This document shows, piece by piece, positions 5,982 to 14,741 of a stretch of DNA of 30,534 bases. Every line of letters begins with the position of its first letter. The stretch's first letter is position 1. A program made the translations under genes and the position numbers. Origin of the DNA: Synechococcus sp. HW_metabat.21 (GTDB lineage Bacteria > Cyanobacteriota > Cyanobacteriia > PCC-6307 > Cyanobiaceae). The notes below the pieces were generated by a model, which saw only the letters and a program-made list of their open reading frames with translations, searched no databases and had not been told where the DNA came from. The stretch spans positions 1 through 30,534 of the forward strand of contig JAAZUZ010000003.1 of assembly GCA_018623875.1 (NCBI GenBank), in the 5' to 3' direction.

Positions 5982-8906
5982 GTGTTGGTCCCTGGCCTGC
6001 GGCTTGACCCAGCGGTTGTGCTGCCTAGTCTCGGCCAGGGATCGGCTCAGCTTGTGCAGGTATCGGTTCAAGGCCTCAGGCGGCTGTTGCGTTGGGCCGC
6101 AGGCGCCGCCCTGGTGCTGGGTTTGTTGGTGCTTCTGCCGCGTCTGGTGATCGAGGCGCAGTGGTTTGCACAATTCGATGCCTTGACGGTGGTCCTGCGC
6201 CGCTGGCTTTTTCAGTGCCTGGCCTTTGCCCTGGTGCTTGGCCTTGGCTTGCCGCTGCAGCTTCAGCAATTGCGCCGTTGTTGGCGCCTCAGGCAAGAGG
6301 CACCGCGCAAGCAACCGCGGGAGCGCCCCCTTGCCCCCCTCTCCAGCGGCCCGCTTGTGGCCGTGCTCGTGGGCCTGTTGCTCCTGCTGGTGATCGGTCT
6401 GAGCTATCTCTTTTTGCAGGCCCGAGGGTTGATCCTGGACCCCTTTGGCGGTGAGGTGATCACCGGCCTCTCGGTTCTGGCGGAGTTGCCTCCGTCCTTG
6501 GTGTTTGGTTTGGCAGTGGTGCTACTCCCCTGCCTCCTGCGCTGGCCGTACACGACCTTGCGCATCAGCCTTGCGGCCGCCTTGGCCGGATCGGCCACCG
6601 CCTGCGCCCGGGGCTGGAGCCTGTGGCTCCCCGGTCTGTTGGCGGTTCCCTTTGGCGAGGCTGACCCGCTCACCGGCTTTGACCTGAGCTTCACCGTGCT
6701 GCGCCTGCCGGCCCTGCACCTGCTGGTGAGCCTCGTGATCGCCCAGGTGCTGATCGGCTTTGCAGGCTGCCTCTGGCTGACCTTCAGCGAAGGCACGGTT
6801 TTGAGCGAGCTGCGCTTCCCGGGGTTGAGCCGGGAGCAGCAGCGGGTGCTGCAACCCCAGCTGGCCGTTCTGGCCCTGATGGCAGCCCTCAGCTATGGCC
6901 TGACTCCGTTTGACCTGATGGTGGAAGGCAGCGGGGTGGCCTCGGGCGCCGGCTTCGTCGATCTGCATATCCGCCTACCGCTGCGGCTGCTCTTGGCCCT
7001 CTTGCTGCTGATTAGTGGCCTCGGGCTGTTGCTTCCCGTTCCCCGCTCCTGGTTCCGCCGGGCGGCGATGCTCCCCTTGCTGGCGGCGGCCTGCCTGCTG
7101 CCGGTCGTGGAGTGGGGCCTGGCACCGCTCGTGCAGCGGGTCTGGGTGCAGCCCCGGGAGCTGGAACTGGAAACGCCTTACCTGCGTAGGGCCATCGCAG
7201 CGACCCGCCGGGCCTTTGGTCTGGAGGCGGTACGCGAGCTGGACCTCGAGCCCAAGCAACAACTCAGCGCCGCGGATCTCAAGAGTGCTGAGGGGACCCT
7301 GGCCAACGTGCGGCTCTGGGACAGCACCCCCTTGCTGGAGGCCAACCGTCAGCTGCAGCAATTGCGGCTCTACTACGACTTCCCATCCGCCGCCGTCGAT
7401 CGCTACCCCCTGAATGCGGACGCCAGCGCGTTGGGCTCCCAACAGGTTTTGATCGCAGCCCGCGAACTGGATTCCTCGGCCTTAGCCCAGGGGTCACGCA
7501 CCTGGCTCAATCGCCACCTGGTCTTCACCCATGGCTACGGCTTCACGGTCTCCCCGGTGAACGTCTCGGGCAGCGATGGGCTGCCGCTTTACTTCGTGAA
7601 AGACCTCGGCCGCAGCGGCCGCGTTCAGGCCCTGCCCCAACTTGGCCAGAGCCAGAAGCGCGTGGAGCGCTATCTGCCGGTGGGTCGCCCGCGGCTCTAT
7701 TTCGCGTCGGCCCCGGCGCCCTACGCGATCGCCCCCTCCCAGGTGCGGGAGTTCGATTACCCCGAGGGTGACCTCAACGTCTATTCCCACTACGACGGCA
7801 CGGCCGGGGTTCCGATCCATGGCCCGCTGGATCGCCTGATGGCGGCGATCTATCTCAACGAGGCCCGCTTGCTGTTCACGGGCTCTTTGACCCCCTCGTC
7901 GCGCCTGCTTGTGCGCCGCCAGGTCAACGACCGTCTCCAGGCCCTGGCCCCCTTCCTGCGCTTTGAGAGCAAGCCCTATCTGGTCACGGCCCGGGTGGAC
8001 GATGACCCGGACTATCGGCCCGAGCATCACCAGTACTGGATGCTCGACGGCTTCACGGAGAGTCGCAGCTACCCCTACTCCGATGCCAATCCCGATGGGA
8101 TTCGCTACTTCCGTAACCCGGTCAAGGCGGTCGTCAATGCCTACAACGGCGACGTCTGGCTCTATGTGAACGATCCGAGCGATCCGGTGCTGCGCACCTG
8201 GCGGAAGGTCTTCCCGGATCTCTTCCGTCCGCTCTCAGCAATGCCCAAGGCCCTGCTGGCCCACATCCAGGTGCCCAAGAGTCAGTTCAACATTCAGGCC
8301 GAACGCCTACTCCGCTACCACGTCACGGATGTGCGCACCTTCTACAACGGAGATGACGTCTGGGCGCTGCCCCTGGAGATCTACGGCGACGCCGGGGCTC
8401 CGGTGCCGGTGCGTCCGTACCACGTGACCATGCAGCTTCCCGGTCAGCAGCGGCCTGAATTCGTGCTGTTGCTTCCGTTCACCCCGCTGAAGCGGCCCAA
8501 CATGGTGGGTTGGTTGGCGGCCCGTAACGACACTCCGAACTACGGCGAGTTGTTCCTGGTGCGCTTCCCGCAGCAGCGGTTGCTGTTGGGTCCCCAGCAG
8601 ATCTCGGCGCTCATCGAGCAAGACCCGGCGATTAGCTATCAGTTCGGTCTGTGGAACCGGGTGGGCTCACGCCTCCTGCGAGGCAATCTCTTGGCGATGC
8701 CCGTGGGCCAGGGTCTGCTTTATGTGGAGCCCATTTACCTCCAGAGCAACAGCAATGCCCTGCCGACCTTGGTGCGCGTGGTCGTGACCGATGGCCGCCG
8801 CTTTGTGATGGAGCCCACCTTTGATGAGGCCCTCGCCAAGCTGGTGGCCGCTCAGCCCAGCAACGGCATGCGGGCCTTGACCCTGCCCCAGCCGCTGCTG
8901 CCCTAG
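5982..8906 (+). CDS. UPF0182 family large membrane protein
   Basis: A 974-residue protein. The N-terminal ~400 residues contain about seven hydrophobic helices: first L-L-R-W-A-A-G-A-A-L-V-L-G-L-L-V-L-L, then further stretches to about residue 385. A large soluble domain follows that is presumably extracytoplasmic. Typical UPF0182 segments are V-I-E-A-Q-W-F near the N-terminus, YDFPSAAVDRY, HLVFTHGYGF, YSHYDGTAGVPI, YWMLDGFTES, VKAVVNAYNGDVWLYV and IQAERLLRYHVTD. The function of the family is not established. The proposed start is GTG at 5982; a TTG follows directly and no ribosome-binding site stands out. It is monocistronic, diverging from thrC and converging on fba. Confidence 0.85.
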   Translation: MLVPGLRLDPAVVLPSLGQGSAQLVQVSVQGLRRLLRWAAGAALVLGLLVLLPRLVIEAQWFAQFDALTVVLRRWLFQCLAFALVLGLGLPLQLQQLRRCWRLRQEAPRKQPRERPLAPLSSGPLVAVLVGLLLLLVIGLSYLFLQARGLILDPFGGEVITGLSVLAELPPSLVFGLAVVLLPCLLRWPYTTLRISLAAALAGSATACARGWSLWLPGLLAVPFGEADPLTGFDLSFTVLRLPALHLLVSLVIAQVLIGFAGCLWLTFSEGTVLSELRFPGLSREQQRVLQPQLAVLALMAALSYGLTPFDLMVEGSGVASGAGFVDLHIRLPLRLLLALLLLISGLGLLLPVPRSWFRRAAMLPLLAAACLLPVVEWGLAPLVQRVWVQPRELELETPYLRRAIAATRRAFGLEAVRELDLEPKQQLSAADLKSAEGTLANVRLWDSTPLLEANRQLQQLRLYYDFPSAAVDRYPLNADASALGSQQVLIAARELDSSALAQGSRTWLNRHLVFTHGYGFTVSPVNVSGSDGLPLYFVKDLGRSGRVQALPQLGQSQKRVERYLPVGRPRLYFASAPAPYAIAPSQVREFDYPEGDLNVYSHYDGTAGVPIHGPLDRLMAAIYLNEARLLFTGSLTPSSRLLVRRQVNDRLQALAPFLRFESKPYLVTARVDDDPDYRPEHHQYWMLDGFTESRSYPYSDANPDGIRYFRNPVKAVVNAYNGDVWLYVNDPSDPVLRTWRKVFPDLFRPLSAMPKALLAHIQVPKSQFNIQAERLLRYHVTDVRTFYNGDDVWALPLEIYGDAGAPVPVRPYHVTMQLPGQQRPEFVLLLPFTPLKRPNMVGWLAARNDTPNYGELFLVRFPQQRLLLGPQQISALIEQDPAISYQFGLWNRVGSRLLRGNLLAMPVGQGLLYVEPIYLQSNSNALPTLVRVVVTDGRRFVMEPTFDEALAKLVAAQPSNGMRALTLPQPLLP

Positions 8907-8913
8907 CGGGCAC

Positions 8914-8938
8914 AAAAAAAGGGGCCCTTGCGGGCCCC
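8914..8938 (-). terminator. intrinsic terminator of fba and the long minus-strand run
   Basis: On the minus strand, a perfect 7-bp GGGGCCC/GGGCCCC stem (8932-8938 with 8921-8927) and a GCAA loop are followed directly by seven T residues (complement of 8914-8920). In the plus direction no U-run follows the hairpin, so it serves the minus-strand transcript. It starts about 25 bases after the fba stop. Confidence 0.9.
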
Positions 8939-8963
8939 GGCTAACAGCAGTGGAACGCCTGAA

Positions 8964-10037
8964 TCAGGCAGCCACGGCGGACTTGGGCTCCAGTTCGCCC
9001 TTGGCGTAGAGGCCGGCGTAGTAGTTGATGTCGCGCTGCTTGATCTTGCTGGCGTTGCCGGCACACCAGAACTGCTGGTAGCGATCGAGGCAGACCTGCT
9101 TCATGTAGGCCCGGGCGGGCTTGTTGAAGTGGCGGGGGTCGAAGTTGGCGGGATCCTTCATCGCTGCTTCACGCACAGCGGCGGTGAAGGCCAGGCGGTT
9201 GTCGGTGTCGATGTTGACCTTGCGGACACCGTTGCGGATGCCTTCCTGGATTTCCTCGACGGGCACGCCGTAGGTCTCGGGGATGGCGCCACCGAACTTG
9301 TTGATCATCTCCAGCCATTCCTGGGGCACGGAGGAGGAGCCGTGCATCACCAGGTGGGTGTTGGGGATGGCCTTGTGGATTTCAGCGATGCGGCTGATGG
9401 CCAGGACTTCACCGGTGGGCTTCCGGGTGAACTTGTAAGCGCCATGGCTGGTGCCGATGGCGATGGCCAGGGCGTCCACCTTGGTCTTGGCGACGAAGTC
9501 GGCAGCCTCAGCGGGGTCGGTCAGCAGCTGGCTGTGGTCGAGCTTGCCCTCGAAACCGTGGCCGTCTTCGGCTTCGCCCATGCCGGTCTCCAGGGAGCCC
9601 AGGCAACCCAGCTCACCCTCGACGCTGACGCCGATGGCGTGGGCCACATCCACCACTTCCTTGGTGACAGCCACGTTGTAGTCGTAGCTGGCCGGGGTCT
9701 TGGCGTCGGCTTCCAGGGAGCCGTCCATCATCACGGAGGTGAAGCCGTTAGCGGCAGCACCGAAGCAGGTGGCGGGGCTGTTGCCGTGGTCCTGGTGCAT
9801 CACGACGGGGATGTCGGGATAGGTCTCAACGGCAGCCAGGATCAGGTGACGCAGGAAGTTCTCACCGGCGTACTGACGGGCGCCGCGGGAGGCCTGCAGG
9901 ATGACGGGGCTATCGGTCTCATAGGCAGCCTCCATGATCGACTGCACCTGCTCCAGGTTGTTGACGTTGAAAGCAGGGATGCCGTAGCCGTTTTCAGCGG
10001 CGTGGTCGAGCAGCAGCCGAAGCGGAACGAGCGCCAT
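8964..10037 (-). CDS. fba: fructose-bisphosphate aldolase, class II
   Basis: A 357-residue zinc-dependent aldolase of the CbbA/Fba type, acting in the Calvin cycle (fructose- and sedoheptulose-bisphosphate formation) and in glycolysis/gluconeogenesis. It has G-I-P-A-F-N-V-N-N-L near the N-terminus, V-V-M-H-Q-D-H-G (His81, Asp83, His84; zinc and catalytic region), the class II signature with VEGELGCLGSLETG, A-I-G-T-S-H-G-A-Y-K, H-G-S-S-S-V-P and VRKVNIDTDNRLAFTAA. Length matches the family. It lies 49 bases after the Gfo/Idh gene, is the last gene of the minus-strand run, and is followed by a strong terminator. Confidence 0.96.
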   Translation of the reverse strand: MALVPLRLLLDHAAENGYGIPAFNVNNLEQVQSIMEAAYETDSPVILQASRGARQYAGENFLRHLILAAVETYPDIPVVMHQDHGNSPATCFGAAANGFTSVMMDGSLEADAKTPASYDYNVAVTKEVVDVAHAIGVSVEGELGCLGSLETGMGEAEDGHGFEGKLDHSQLLTDPAEAADFVAKTKVDALAIAIGTSHGAYKFTRKPTGEVLAISRIAEIHKAIPNTHLVMHGSSSVPQEWLEMINKFGGAIPETYGVPVEEIQEGIRNGVRKVNIDTDNRLAFTAAVREAAMKDPANFDPRHFNKPARAYMKQVCLDRYQQFWCAGNASKIKQRDINYYAGLYAKGELEPKSAVAA

Positions 10038-10086
10038 GGGGACACCAATAAGGGAATGGCGGCGATCCTAACCGGCGCCTTTTCCG

Positions 10087-11196
10087 TCAAAGCTGGGCCC
10101 TGAGCCCGCTGTCGGCTGATTCCAGGGCCAGGTCGCAAACCCGCTGGCTCAAGACGGCTTCTGACAGCCCGGGAACCATGGGCCTGCCTTCCCTGGCGGC
10201 CTCGGCCCACCACTGGGTGATGCGGCGCACGGCGGCCAGGCGACCGTCCGGCCAGGTCTTGGGGAAGGCCAAGCTCGGATCCGGGCTGATCTCCTCGAGG
10301 GCACCGGAGGGACCGGAGCGCCAGAGCTTGAAGCCATGGACGTAATCGCTCTGGTTGCTTGATCCCAGCACCAGGCTGCCTTCGCTGCCATAGACCTCGA
10401 TCCAGTAGCCGCGGCCCGGTTTTGTCACGGAGGCCAGGGCGACCTGGGCCGGGATGCAGCGACCTTGGCGATCCTCCATCTCAAGTTGCAAGAGGGCGAT
10501 GTCCTCGGCATCCACGGCGGCCATGCGACCGCTGCCGTCGGCCAAGGGACGCTGGGGGATGGCCATGCTGCGTTGGGCGCTCAGGTTGCGGGTGGGGCCC
10601 ACCAGCCAATGCAGCGTGTCGAAGGCATGGGTGCCGAGGGATCCGAGCACCCCCCCACCAGCGGCACGCTGGGAATACCAGTTCCAGGGGCGGCTGGCAT
10701 CGGCGCGGCTACCCATCAGCCAATCAAGTTTCACCAGCCAGGGCGTGCCGACGGCTCCGTCCTCCAGAAGCGCTGCGAATTGCTGAAATTCCGGGACGCC
10801 GCGGTACTCGAAATCCACGGCCACGCTCACACCGGCCTGGAGGGCTTGGCGTTGCAGGCTCTCCACCTGAGCAGCCTCCAGGGCGACCGGTTTTTCCAGT
10901 AGCAGGTGTTTGCCTGCGGCGATGGCGGCCTGGGCGAGGGCGAAACGGGGTTCCGGGGGGGTGGCAATCACCAGCGCATCCACCCGTGGATCCGCCAGGA
11001 GGGCGTCGAAATCAGTGAAGCCCGGGAGCCCGTGGGTGCTGCAGGCCTGGTCGAGCCGTTCGTTGCGGTGATGCCAGAGCGCGACCGGCTCGGTCAGGGG
11101 GCAATCCCGCAGCGCAGGCAGGTGCACCTTCTCGCCGAACCCCAAACCAACAAGGGCGACCCCTAAGGGACGCGGGTGGGTGCTGGATCCGGTCAC
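10087..11196 (-). CDS. Gfo/Idh/MocA-family NAD(P)-dependent oxidoreductase
   Basis: A Rossmann-fold dehydrogenase. It has G-L-G-F-G-E-K-V-H-L-P-A near the N-terminus, D-A-L-V-I-A-T-P-P, the G-K-H-L-L-L-E-K-P-V-A-L signature with its catalytic lysine, and a GFO_IDH_MocA C-terminal domain with G-V-L-G-S-L-G-T-H-A-F-D. The substrate (a sugar, inositol or bilin-like compound) cannot be told. I place the start at the GTG at 11196, giving 369 residues. It lies 19 bases after the stop of the upstream gene and just before conserved sequence. A TTG at 11274 would overlap that gene by 59 bases and add 26 low-complexity residues. It sits between the exported protein downstream of accD and fba. Confidence 0.85.
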   Translation of the reverse strand: MTGSSTHPRPLGVALVGLGFGEKVHLPALRDCPLTEPVALWHHRNERLDQACSTHGLPGFTDFDALLADPRVDALVIATPPEPRFALAQAAIAAGKHLLLEKPVALEAAQVESLQRQALQAGVSVAVDFEYRGVPEFQQFAALLEDGAVGTPWLVKLDWLMGSRADASRPWNWYSQRAAGGGVLGSLGTHAFDTLHWLVGPTRNLSAQRSMAIPQRPLADGSGRMAAVDAEDIALLQLEMEDRQGRCIPAQVALASVTKPGRGYWIEVYGSEGSLVLGSSNQSDYVHGFKLWRSGPSGALEEISPDPSLAFPKTWPDGRLAAVRRITQWWAEAAREGRPMVPGLSEAVLSQRVCDLALESADSGLRAQL

Positions 11197-11215
11197 GGCG
11201 GTTTGGGCAGTGGTG

Positions 11216-11626
11216 TTAGGAGCCTGCCAGGAGCTCCCCCCCGGCGGCGCAGACCGCTTCGATGGTGGCTTCAATCAATCCGTCATTGGCGGAGGCCTGC
11301 CATTGGCTTCCCCATTGGGGCAGTCCATTGATGGAGGTGTCTCGGTAGAGCCGTTGGCCGCAGTCCAGCTCCATCACATAGAGGCTGCTGGCTGGTGGGC
11401 GGGCCTCCTTTCCATCGGCATCCATCTCCGGGGTCGGTGGCTGGAAGCGACTCAGAACGGTCAGGTTGCCGCTTTTGTTTAGGCGCAGGCTGCCTTGATC
11501 CCACCATTGCTGCCCTTCGCTGGTGGCGGGCACCTCCTGCCAGTCCACCGGACCCGCTTGGGCAGGGCTGCCCAGCAGAAGCAGTCCAAGCAGGAAGGCG
11601 CAGCAGACGCGGATGGTTGTGCTCAC
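11216..11626 (-). CDS. exported conserved hypothetical protein with two cysteines
   Basis: A 136-residue protein with a clear Sec signal peptide: an N-terminal Arg, a hydrophobic core C-C-A-F-L-L-G-L-L-L-L-G, and an A-Q-A cleavage site after about residue 24. The mature part is Trp-rich (29, 41, 42, 105, 109) and has only two cysteines (89 and 126), which could form a disulfide in the periplasm or lumen. The region V-M-E-L-D-C-G-Q-R-L-Y-R-D vaguely recalls surface-adhesin-E-like proteins; I do not assign a family. The GTG start overlaps the TGA of accD (GTGA), implying translational coupling. Confidence 0.7.
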   Translation of the reverse strand: MSTTIRVCCAFLLGLLLLGSPAQAGPVDWQEVPATSEGQQWWDQGSLRLNKSGNLTVLSRFQPPTPEMDADGKEARPPASSLYVMELDCGQRLYRDTSINGLPQWGSQWQASANDGLIEATIEAVCAAGGELLAGS

Positions 11627-12498
11627 GCGGCGACGGCTTTGCTGCAGCCGTGCATGGTCAGCAGGCTGGCCAGGGTGCTGCGCAGCTTGGTGCGGGGCAC
11701 GATGTGGTCGACGAAGCCGTGGTCCTGGAGGTATTCCGCGGTTTGGAAGTCATCGGGGAGCTTCTCCCGCAGGGTCTGCTCGATGACGCGACGACCGGCG
11801 AAGCCGATGAGGGCCTTGGGTTCCGCCAGGATGAGATCGCCAAGCATGGCAAAGCTGGCGGTCACCCCCCCGGTTGTGGGGTGGGTGAGAAGGGGCAGAT
11901 AGAGGAGCTCCGCCTGGCGATGGCGCTCGAGGGCTCCGGAGATCTTCGCCATCTGCATCAGCGAGAGCATCCCCTCTTGCATGCGGGCACCGCCGGAGGC
12001 GCAGACGATCAGCACCGGAGCGCGCTTGGCGGTGGCCGTCTCGATCAGTCGGGCCAGCTTCTCGCCCACCACCGAGCCCATGGAGCCGCCCATGAAGCGG
12101 AAATCCATCACACCGAGGGCCATCGGGATGCCCTCAACCGTGCACATTCCCGTGATGACGCTGTCCTTGAGGCCGGTGGAGCGCTGGGTGTCGCGAATGC
12201 GATCCGCGTAACTGCGGCGATCTTTGAAGGCCAGGGGATCCGTCGGGCAGAGCTCGGTGTCGAGCGCCTCAAAGCTGCCCTCGTCGACGATCAGGCGAAT
12301 GCGCTCTTCGCTGAAGATCCGGTGGTGATAGCCGCAGCCGCTGCAAACACTGGCGTTGGCGGCGAGATCCTTGCGATAGACCACGAGGCCGCACTCGGGG
12401 CATTTGCTCCAGAGGCCGTCGTCCTCGTTGACCTCCTGGGCATTGCGCACGGCAGGAGCGGTCTTGCGGCGATCGGCAAACCAGTCGAATAGCGACAT
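11623..12498 (-). CDS. accD: acetyl-CoA carboxylase carboxyltransferase, beta subunit
   Basis: A 291-residue subunit that pairs with AccA to transfer CO2 from carboxybiotin to acetyl-CoA, giving malonyl-CoA for fatty-acid synthesis. The N-terminal zinc finger is complete (Cys33, Cys36, Cys52, Cys55: K-C-P-E-C … C-S-G-C-G-Y). The carboxyltransferase domain shows M-D-F-R-F-M-G-G-S-M-G-S-V-V-G-E, C-A-S-G-G-A-R-M-Q-E-G, L-T-H-P-T-T-G-G-V-T-A-S-F-A and I-G-F-A-G-x-R-V-I. It starts 34 bases after the pilD stop and overlaps the next gene by GTGA. Confidence 0.97.
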   Translation of the reverse strand: MSLFDWFADRRKTAPAVRNAQEVNEDDGLWSKCPECGLVVYRKDLAANASVCSGCGYHHRIFSEERIRLIVDEGSFEALDTELCPTDPLAFKDRRSYADRIRDTQRSTGLKDSVITGMCTVEGIPMALGVMDFRFMGGSMGSVVGEKLARLIETATAKRAPVLIVCASGGARMQEGMLSLMQMAKISGALERHRQAELLYLPLLTHPTTGGVTASFAMLGDLILAEPKALIGFAGRRVIEQTLREKLPDDFQTAEYLQDHGFVDHIVPRTKLRSTLASLLTMHGCSKAVAA

Positions 12499-12532
12499 GG
12501 TGAAAGCGGTCTCCGGTGGTCAGATCAGACCA

Positions 12533-13366
12533 TTAAAGGGCGCTCCAGCCCCAGTGCCCGCTGAGCTGTTGCAGCCAGAAGCTGTTTCCAGCCATCCAGA
12601 CCGCCAGTCCAGCGGCCGCAAGGAAGGGGCCAAACGGGAAGGGTTGACCGCGCTTCAGCCGGCCACTCAGCAGAGCGAGAACACCAAAGACCGCTCCAGA
12701 GAAGACGGCCAGGGCGACGCTCAGACCGAGGCCTGTCAGCCCGAGCCAGGCCCCCAGGAGGGCGGCCAACTTCGCATCGCCCAAGCCCAGGGCCGGTTTG
12801 CCCAGGATGGCCTGGGCGGCAGCGCTGGTGGCCTCGAACCCCAGCAGACCGGCGCTGGCGGCGAGCAAGTGCCAGAGCAGGAGCTGGGGTTCGGGGCCGC
12901 CGCTTTGGCTGAAGACCGCCAGCAGCGTGAAGACCAAGCCCAGCAGGACGCCGGCGCGGCAGAGGGGCTCGGGCAACCAGAGCTGGTCCAGATCAATCAG
13001 CACCAGGGGCAGCAGCAGGGTCACCAGACACCAGCCCGCCACCATGGTGAGGCCTCCTGGAGCCTGGCCGAGGGCCTCGGGGTAGCCCAGGGCGGCAGCG
13101 AGGAAGAGGCCGCCGCAGAGCAGTTCCACGGCGGGGTAACGCAGGCTGATGGGGCTCCGGCAATGGCGACACCGGCCGCGCAGCAGCAGCCAGCTCAGAA
13201 CGGGGATGTTCTCGCTCCAGGTCAGTCGCGTGCCGCAGTGGGGGCAGTGGCTGGCCGGGCGCACCACGGACTCCTGCCGGGGGTAGCGCCAGGCGACCAC
13301 GTTCAAGAAGCTGCCCACACAGAGCCCAAGGGCGGTGATCAACAGCAGCAGCGTTGCGGGAGGCAT
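12533..13366 (-). CDS. pilD: type IV prepilin peptidase / N-methyltransferase
   Basis: A 277-residue polytopic aspartic protease that cleaves and N-methylates type IV prepilins at the inner membrane. The N-terminal zinc-binding cysteines are present as two CxxC pairs (41/44 and 66/69) in a cytoplasmic loop, after L-C-V-G-S-F-L-N-V-V-A-W-R. The two catalytic aspartates lie in L-I-D-L-D (Asp125 or 127) and the G-L-G-D-A-K-L motif (Asp197). P-F-G-P-F-L-A near the C-terminus completes the family pattern. The ATG at 13366 shares its A with the TAA of the upstream gene (TAATG). The frame continues upstream for 79 residues, but that part overlaps the neighbouring gene. Confidence 0.93.
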   Translation of the reverse strand: MPPATLLLLITALGLCVGSFLNVVAWRYPRQESVVRPASHCPHCGTRLTWSENIPVLSWLLLRGRCRHCRSPISLRYPAVELLCGGLFLAAALGYPEALGQAPGGLTMVAGWCLVTLLLPLVLIDLDQLWLPEPLCRAGVLLGLVFTLLAVFSQSGGPEPQLLLWHLLAASAGLLGFEATSAAAQAILGKPALGLGDAKLAALLGAWLGLTGLGLSVALAVFSGAVFGVLALLSGRLKRGQPFPFGPFLAAAGLAVWMAGNSFWLQQLSGHWGWSAL

Positions 13367-13692
13367 TAGAGGCCGCGGTAGGGCGATCGGGTGGCGCGGG
13401 AGCGGGACGGACGGGCTCGAACCCAGTCCAGGGGGATGAAGTGCTCGTCGGGCAGGAGCACCGGCAGCTCGAAGACCACACGCCCCTGGCCTGGACTCAG
13501 CACGATCCCCTGGGGCTCCTGTGCGGAGGGTGAACGCTCCAGGTACTGGAAATAGACCCGCCGCGCCTGGGCAATCACGGCGGCGCTGTTGATGCGGTCC
13601 CAACGGGGTGGCGCGGATACAGAAGAACCCACCGCCCCTCGAATCTCAAACGAGAGAGGAGCTGGTGGGTTCGAGCGCCGGGGGCGCTCCAT
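13366..13692 (-). CDS. hypothetical protein coupled to pilD
   Basis: A 108-residue soluble-looking protein that I do not recognise. It has no signal peptide or membrane helix. The N-terminus is basic and Pro-rich. The middle reads R-W-D-R-I-N-S-A-A-V-I-A-Q-A-R-R-V-Y-F-Q-Y, the next part V-V-F-E-L-P-V-L-L-P-D-E-H-F-I-P-L-D-W, and the C-terminus is an Arg/Ser tail. The TAATG junction with pilD suggests coupled translation, so a link to pilus assembly is possible but is only inferred from position. It lies 76 bases after prk. Confidence 0.6.
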   Translation of the reverse strand: MERPRRSNPPAPLSFEIRGAVGSSVSAPPRWDRINSAAVIAQARRVYFQYLERSPSAQEPQGIVLSPGQGRVVFELPVLLPDEHFIPLDWVRARPSRSRATRSPYRGL

Positions 13693-13768
13693 GGAACTGG
13701 TCTGAGGAGCAACCGAGGTGGGAGGACCGTGTCCGCCAGTTGCGCCCCAGATTAGGCGGGAAGCAGGC

Positions 13769-14671
13769 TCAGGCCAGCTTCTTTTTCTCTTCGATCATGC
13801 GGTGAATGATCGGGGTGAGGATCAGCTCCATCGCGAAGCCCATCTTGCCGCCGTTCACCACGATCGAGGTGGGGCTGGACATGAACGAATCGTGGATCAT
13901 GTCGAGCAGGTAGGTGAAGTCGATTCCCCACTTCTCGCGAGCACCCTTGCGGAAGTGAATGATCACGAAGGACTCATCCGGGGTGGGGATGTTCCGGATC
14001 ATGAAGGGGTTCGAGGTGTCCACGGTGGGGACACGCTGGAAGTTGATGTCGGTCTGGCTGAACTGCGGGCAGATGTGGTTGATGTAATCCGGCATCCGAC
14101 GCAGGATCGTGTCAACGGTGGCCTCAGCGGAGTAGCCGCGCTCAGCGTTGTCACGGGAGATCTTTTGGATCCACTCCAGGTTGACGATGGGCACCACGCC
14201 CACCAGCAGATCGGCTAGGCCAGCCACGTCATAGCCCTCACCCTTCACACCGCCGTGCAGGCCTTCGTAGAAGAGCAGGTCGGTGCCGGCGGGAATGTTC
14301 TCCCAGGGGGTGAACTGACCGGGCTCGAGGTTGGTGCCGAGACGGGCGTTGTGGTCAGCGGCCTCTTCGACGGAGTGCAGGTAGTAGCGCTTCTGGCCGC
14401 CACCGGATTCGCCGTAGCTGCGGAAGAGTTCCTCGAGCTTGTCGAAGAGGTTGGCTTCAGGGCCGAAGTGGGAGAAGTTCTCGCCTTTGGCCAGGGCAGC
14501 TGCCATGGCTTCCTTCATGGCGGCCCGCTCGTAGCGGTGGTAGCTGTCGCCTTCCACCACGGCCGGGGTGATGCCCTCGCGCTTGAAGATGTGCTCAAAA
14601 GCACGCTTCACGGTGCTGGTGCCTGCGCCGGAGGAACCGGTGACAGCCACAACCGGGTGACGCTTCGACAT
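13769..14671 (-). CDS. prk: phosphoribulokinase, bacterial type
   Basis: A 300-residue kinase making ribulose-1,5-bisphosphate for Rubisco. The P-loop is G-S-S-G-A-G-T-S (12-19), followed by V-V-E-G-D-S-Y-H-R-Y. Further on are S-H-F-G-P-E-A-N, F-Y-E-G-L-H-G-G and R-D-N-A-E-R-G-Y-S. This resembles the proteobacterial (class I, PrkB-like) enzyme. It lacks the P-loop-region cysteines that make plant/beta-cyanobacterial PRK sensitive to thioredoxin and CP12. The only cysteine I see is in N-H-I-C-P-Q-F. It lies 70 bases after leuB in the same direction and 76 bases before the pilD-linked gene. No terminator is evident on either side. Confidence 0.93.
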   Translation of the reverse strand: MSKRHPVVAVTGSSGAGTSTVKRAFEHIFKREGITPAVVEGDSYHRYERAAMKEAMAAALAKGENFSHFGPEANLFDKLEELFRSYGESGGGQKRYYLHSVEEAADHNARLGTNLEPGQFTPWENIPAGTDLLFYEGLHGGVKGEGYDVAGLADLLVGVVPIVNLEWIQKISRDNAERGYSAEATVDTILRRMPDYINHICPQFSQTDINFQRVPTVDTSNPFMIRNIPTPDESFVIIHFRKGAREKWGIDFTYLLDMIHDSFMSSPTSIVVNGGKMGFAMELILTPIIHRMIEEKKKLA

Positions 14672-14741
14672 GCGCAGGGGTCAGTGGAACTTCAGGCGAG
14701 TTTGGCAGGTCGTGGTGCCGACTCCTCTAATCCGTTGCGGA

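Noticed and set aside
11197..11274. TTG at 11274 as start of the Gfo/Idh/MocA gene
   Set aside because: It would overlap the upstream exported-protein gene by 59 bases and add 26 non-conserved residues. The GTG at 11196 is better placed.
13693..13768. Possible terminator or RNA between prk and the pilD-linked gene
   Set aside because: No stem followed by a T-run and no RNA-gene pattern could be found in these 76 bases on either strand.
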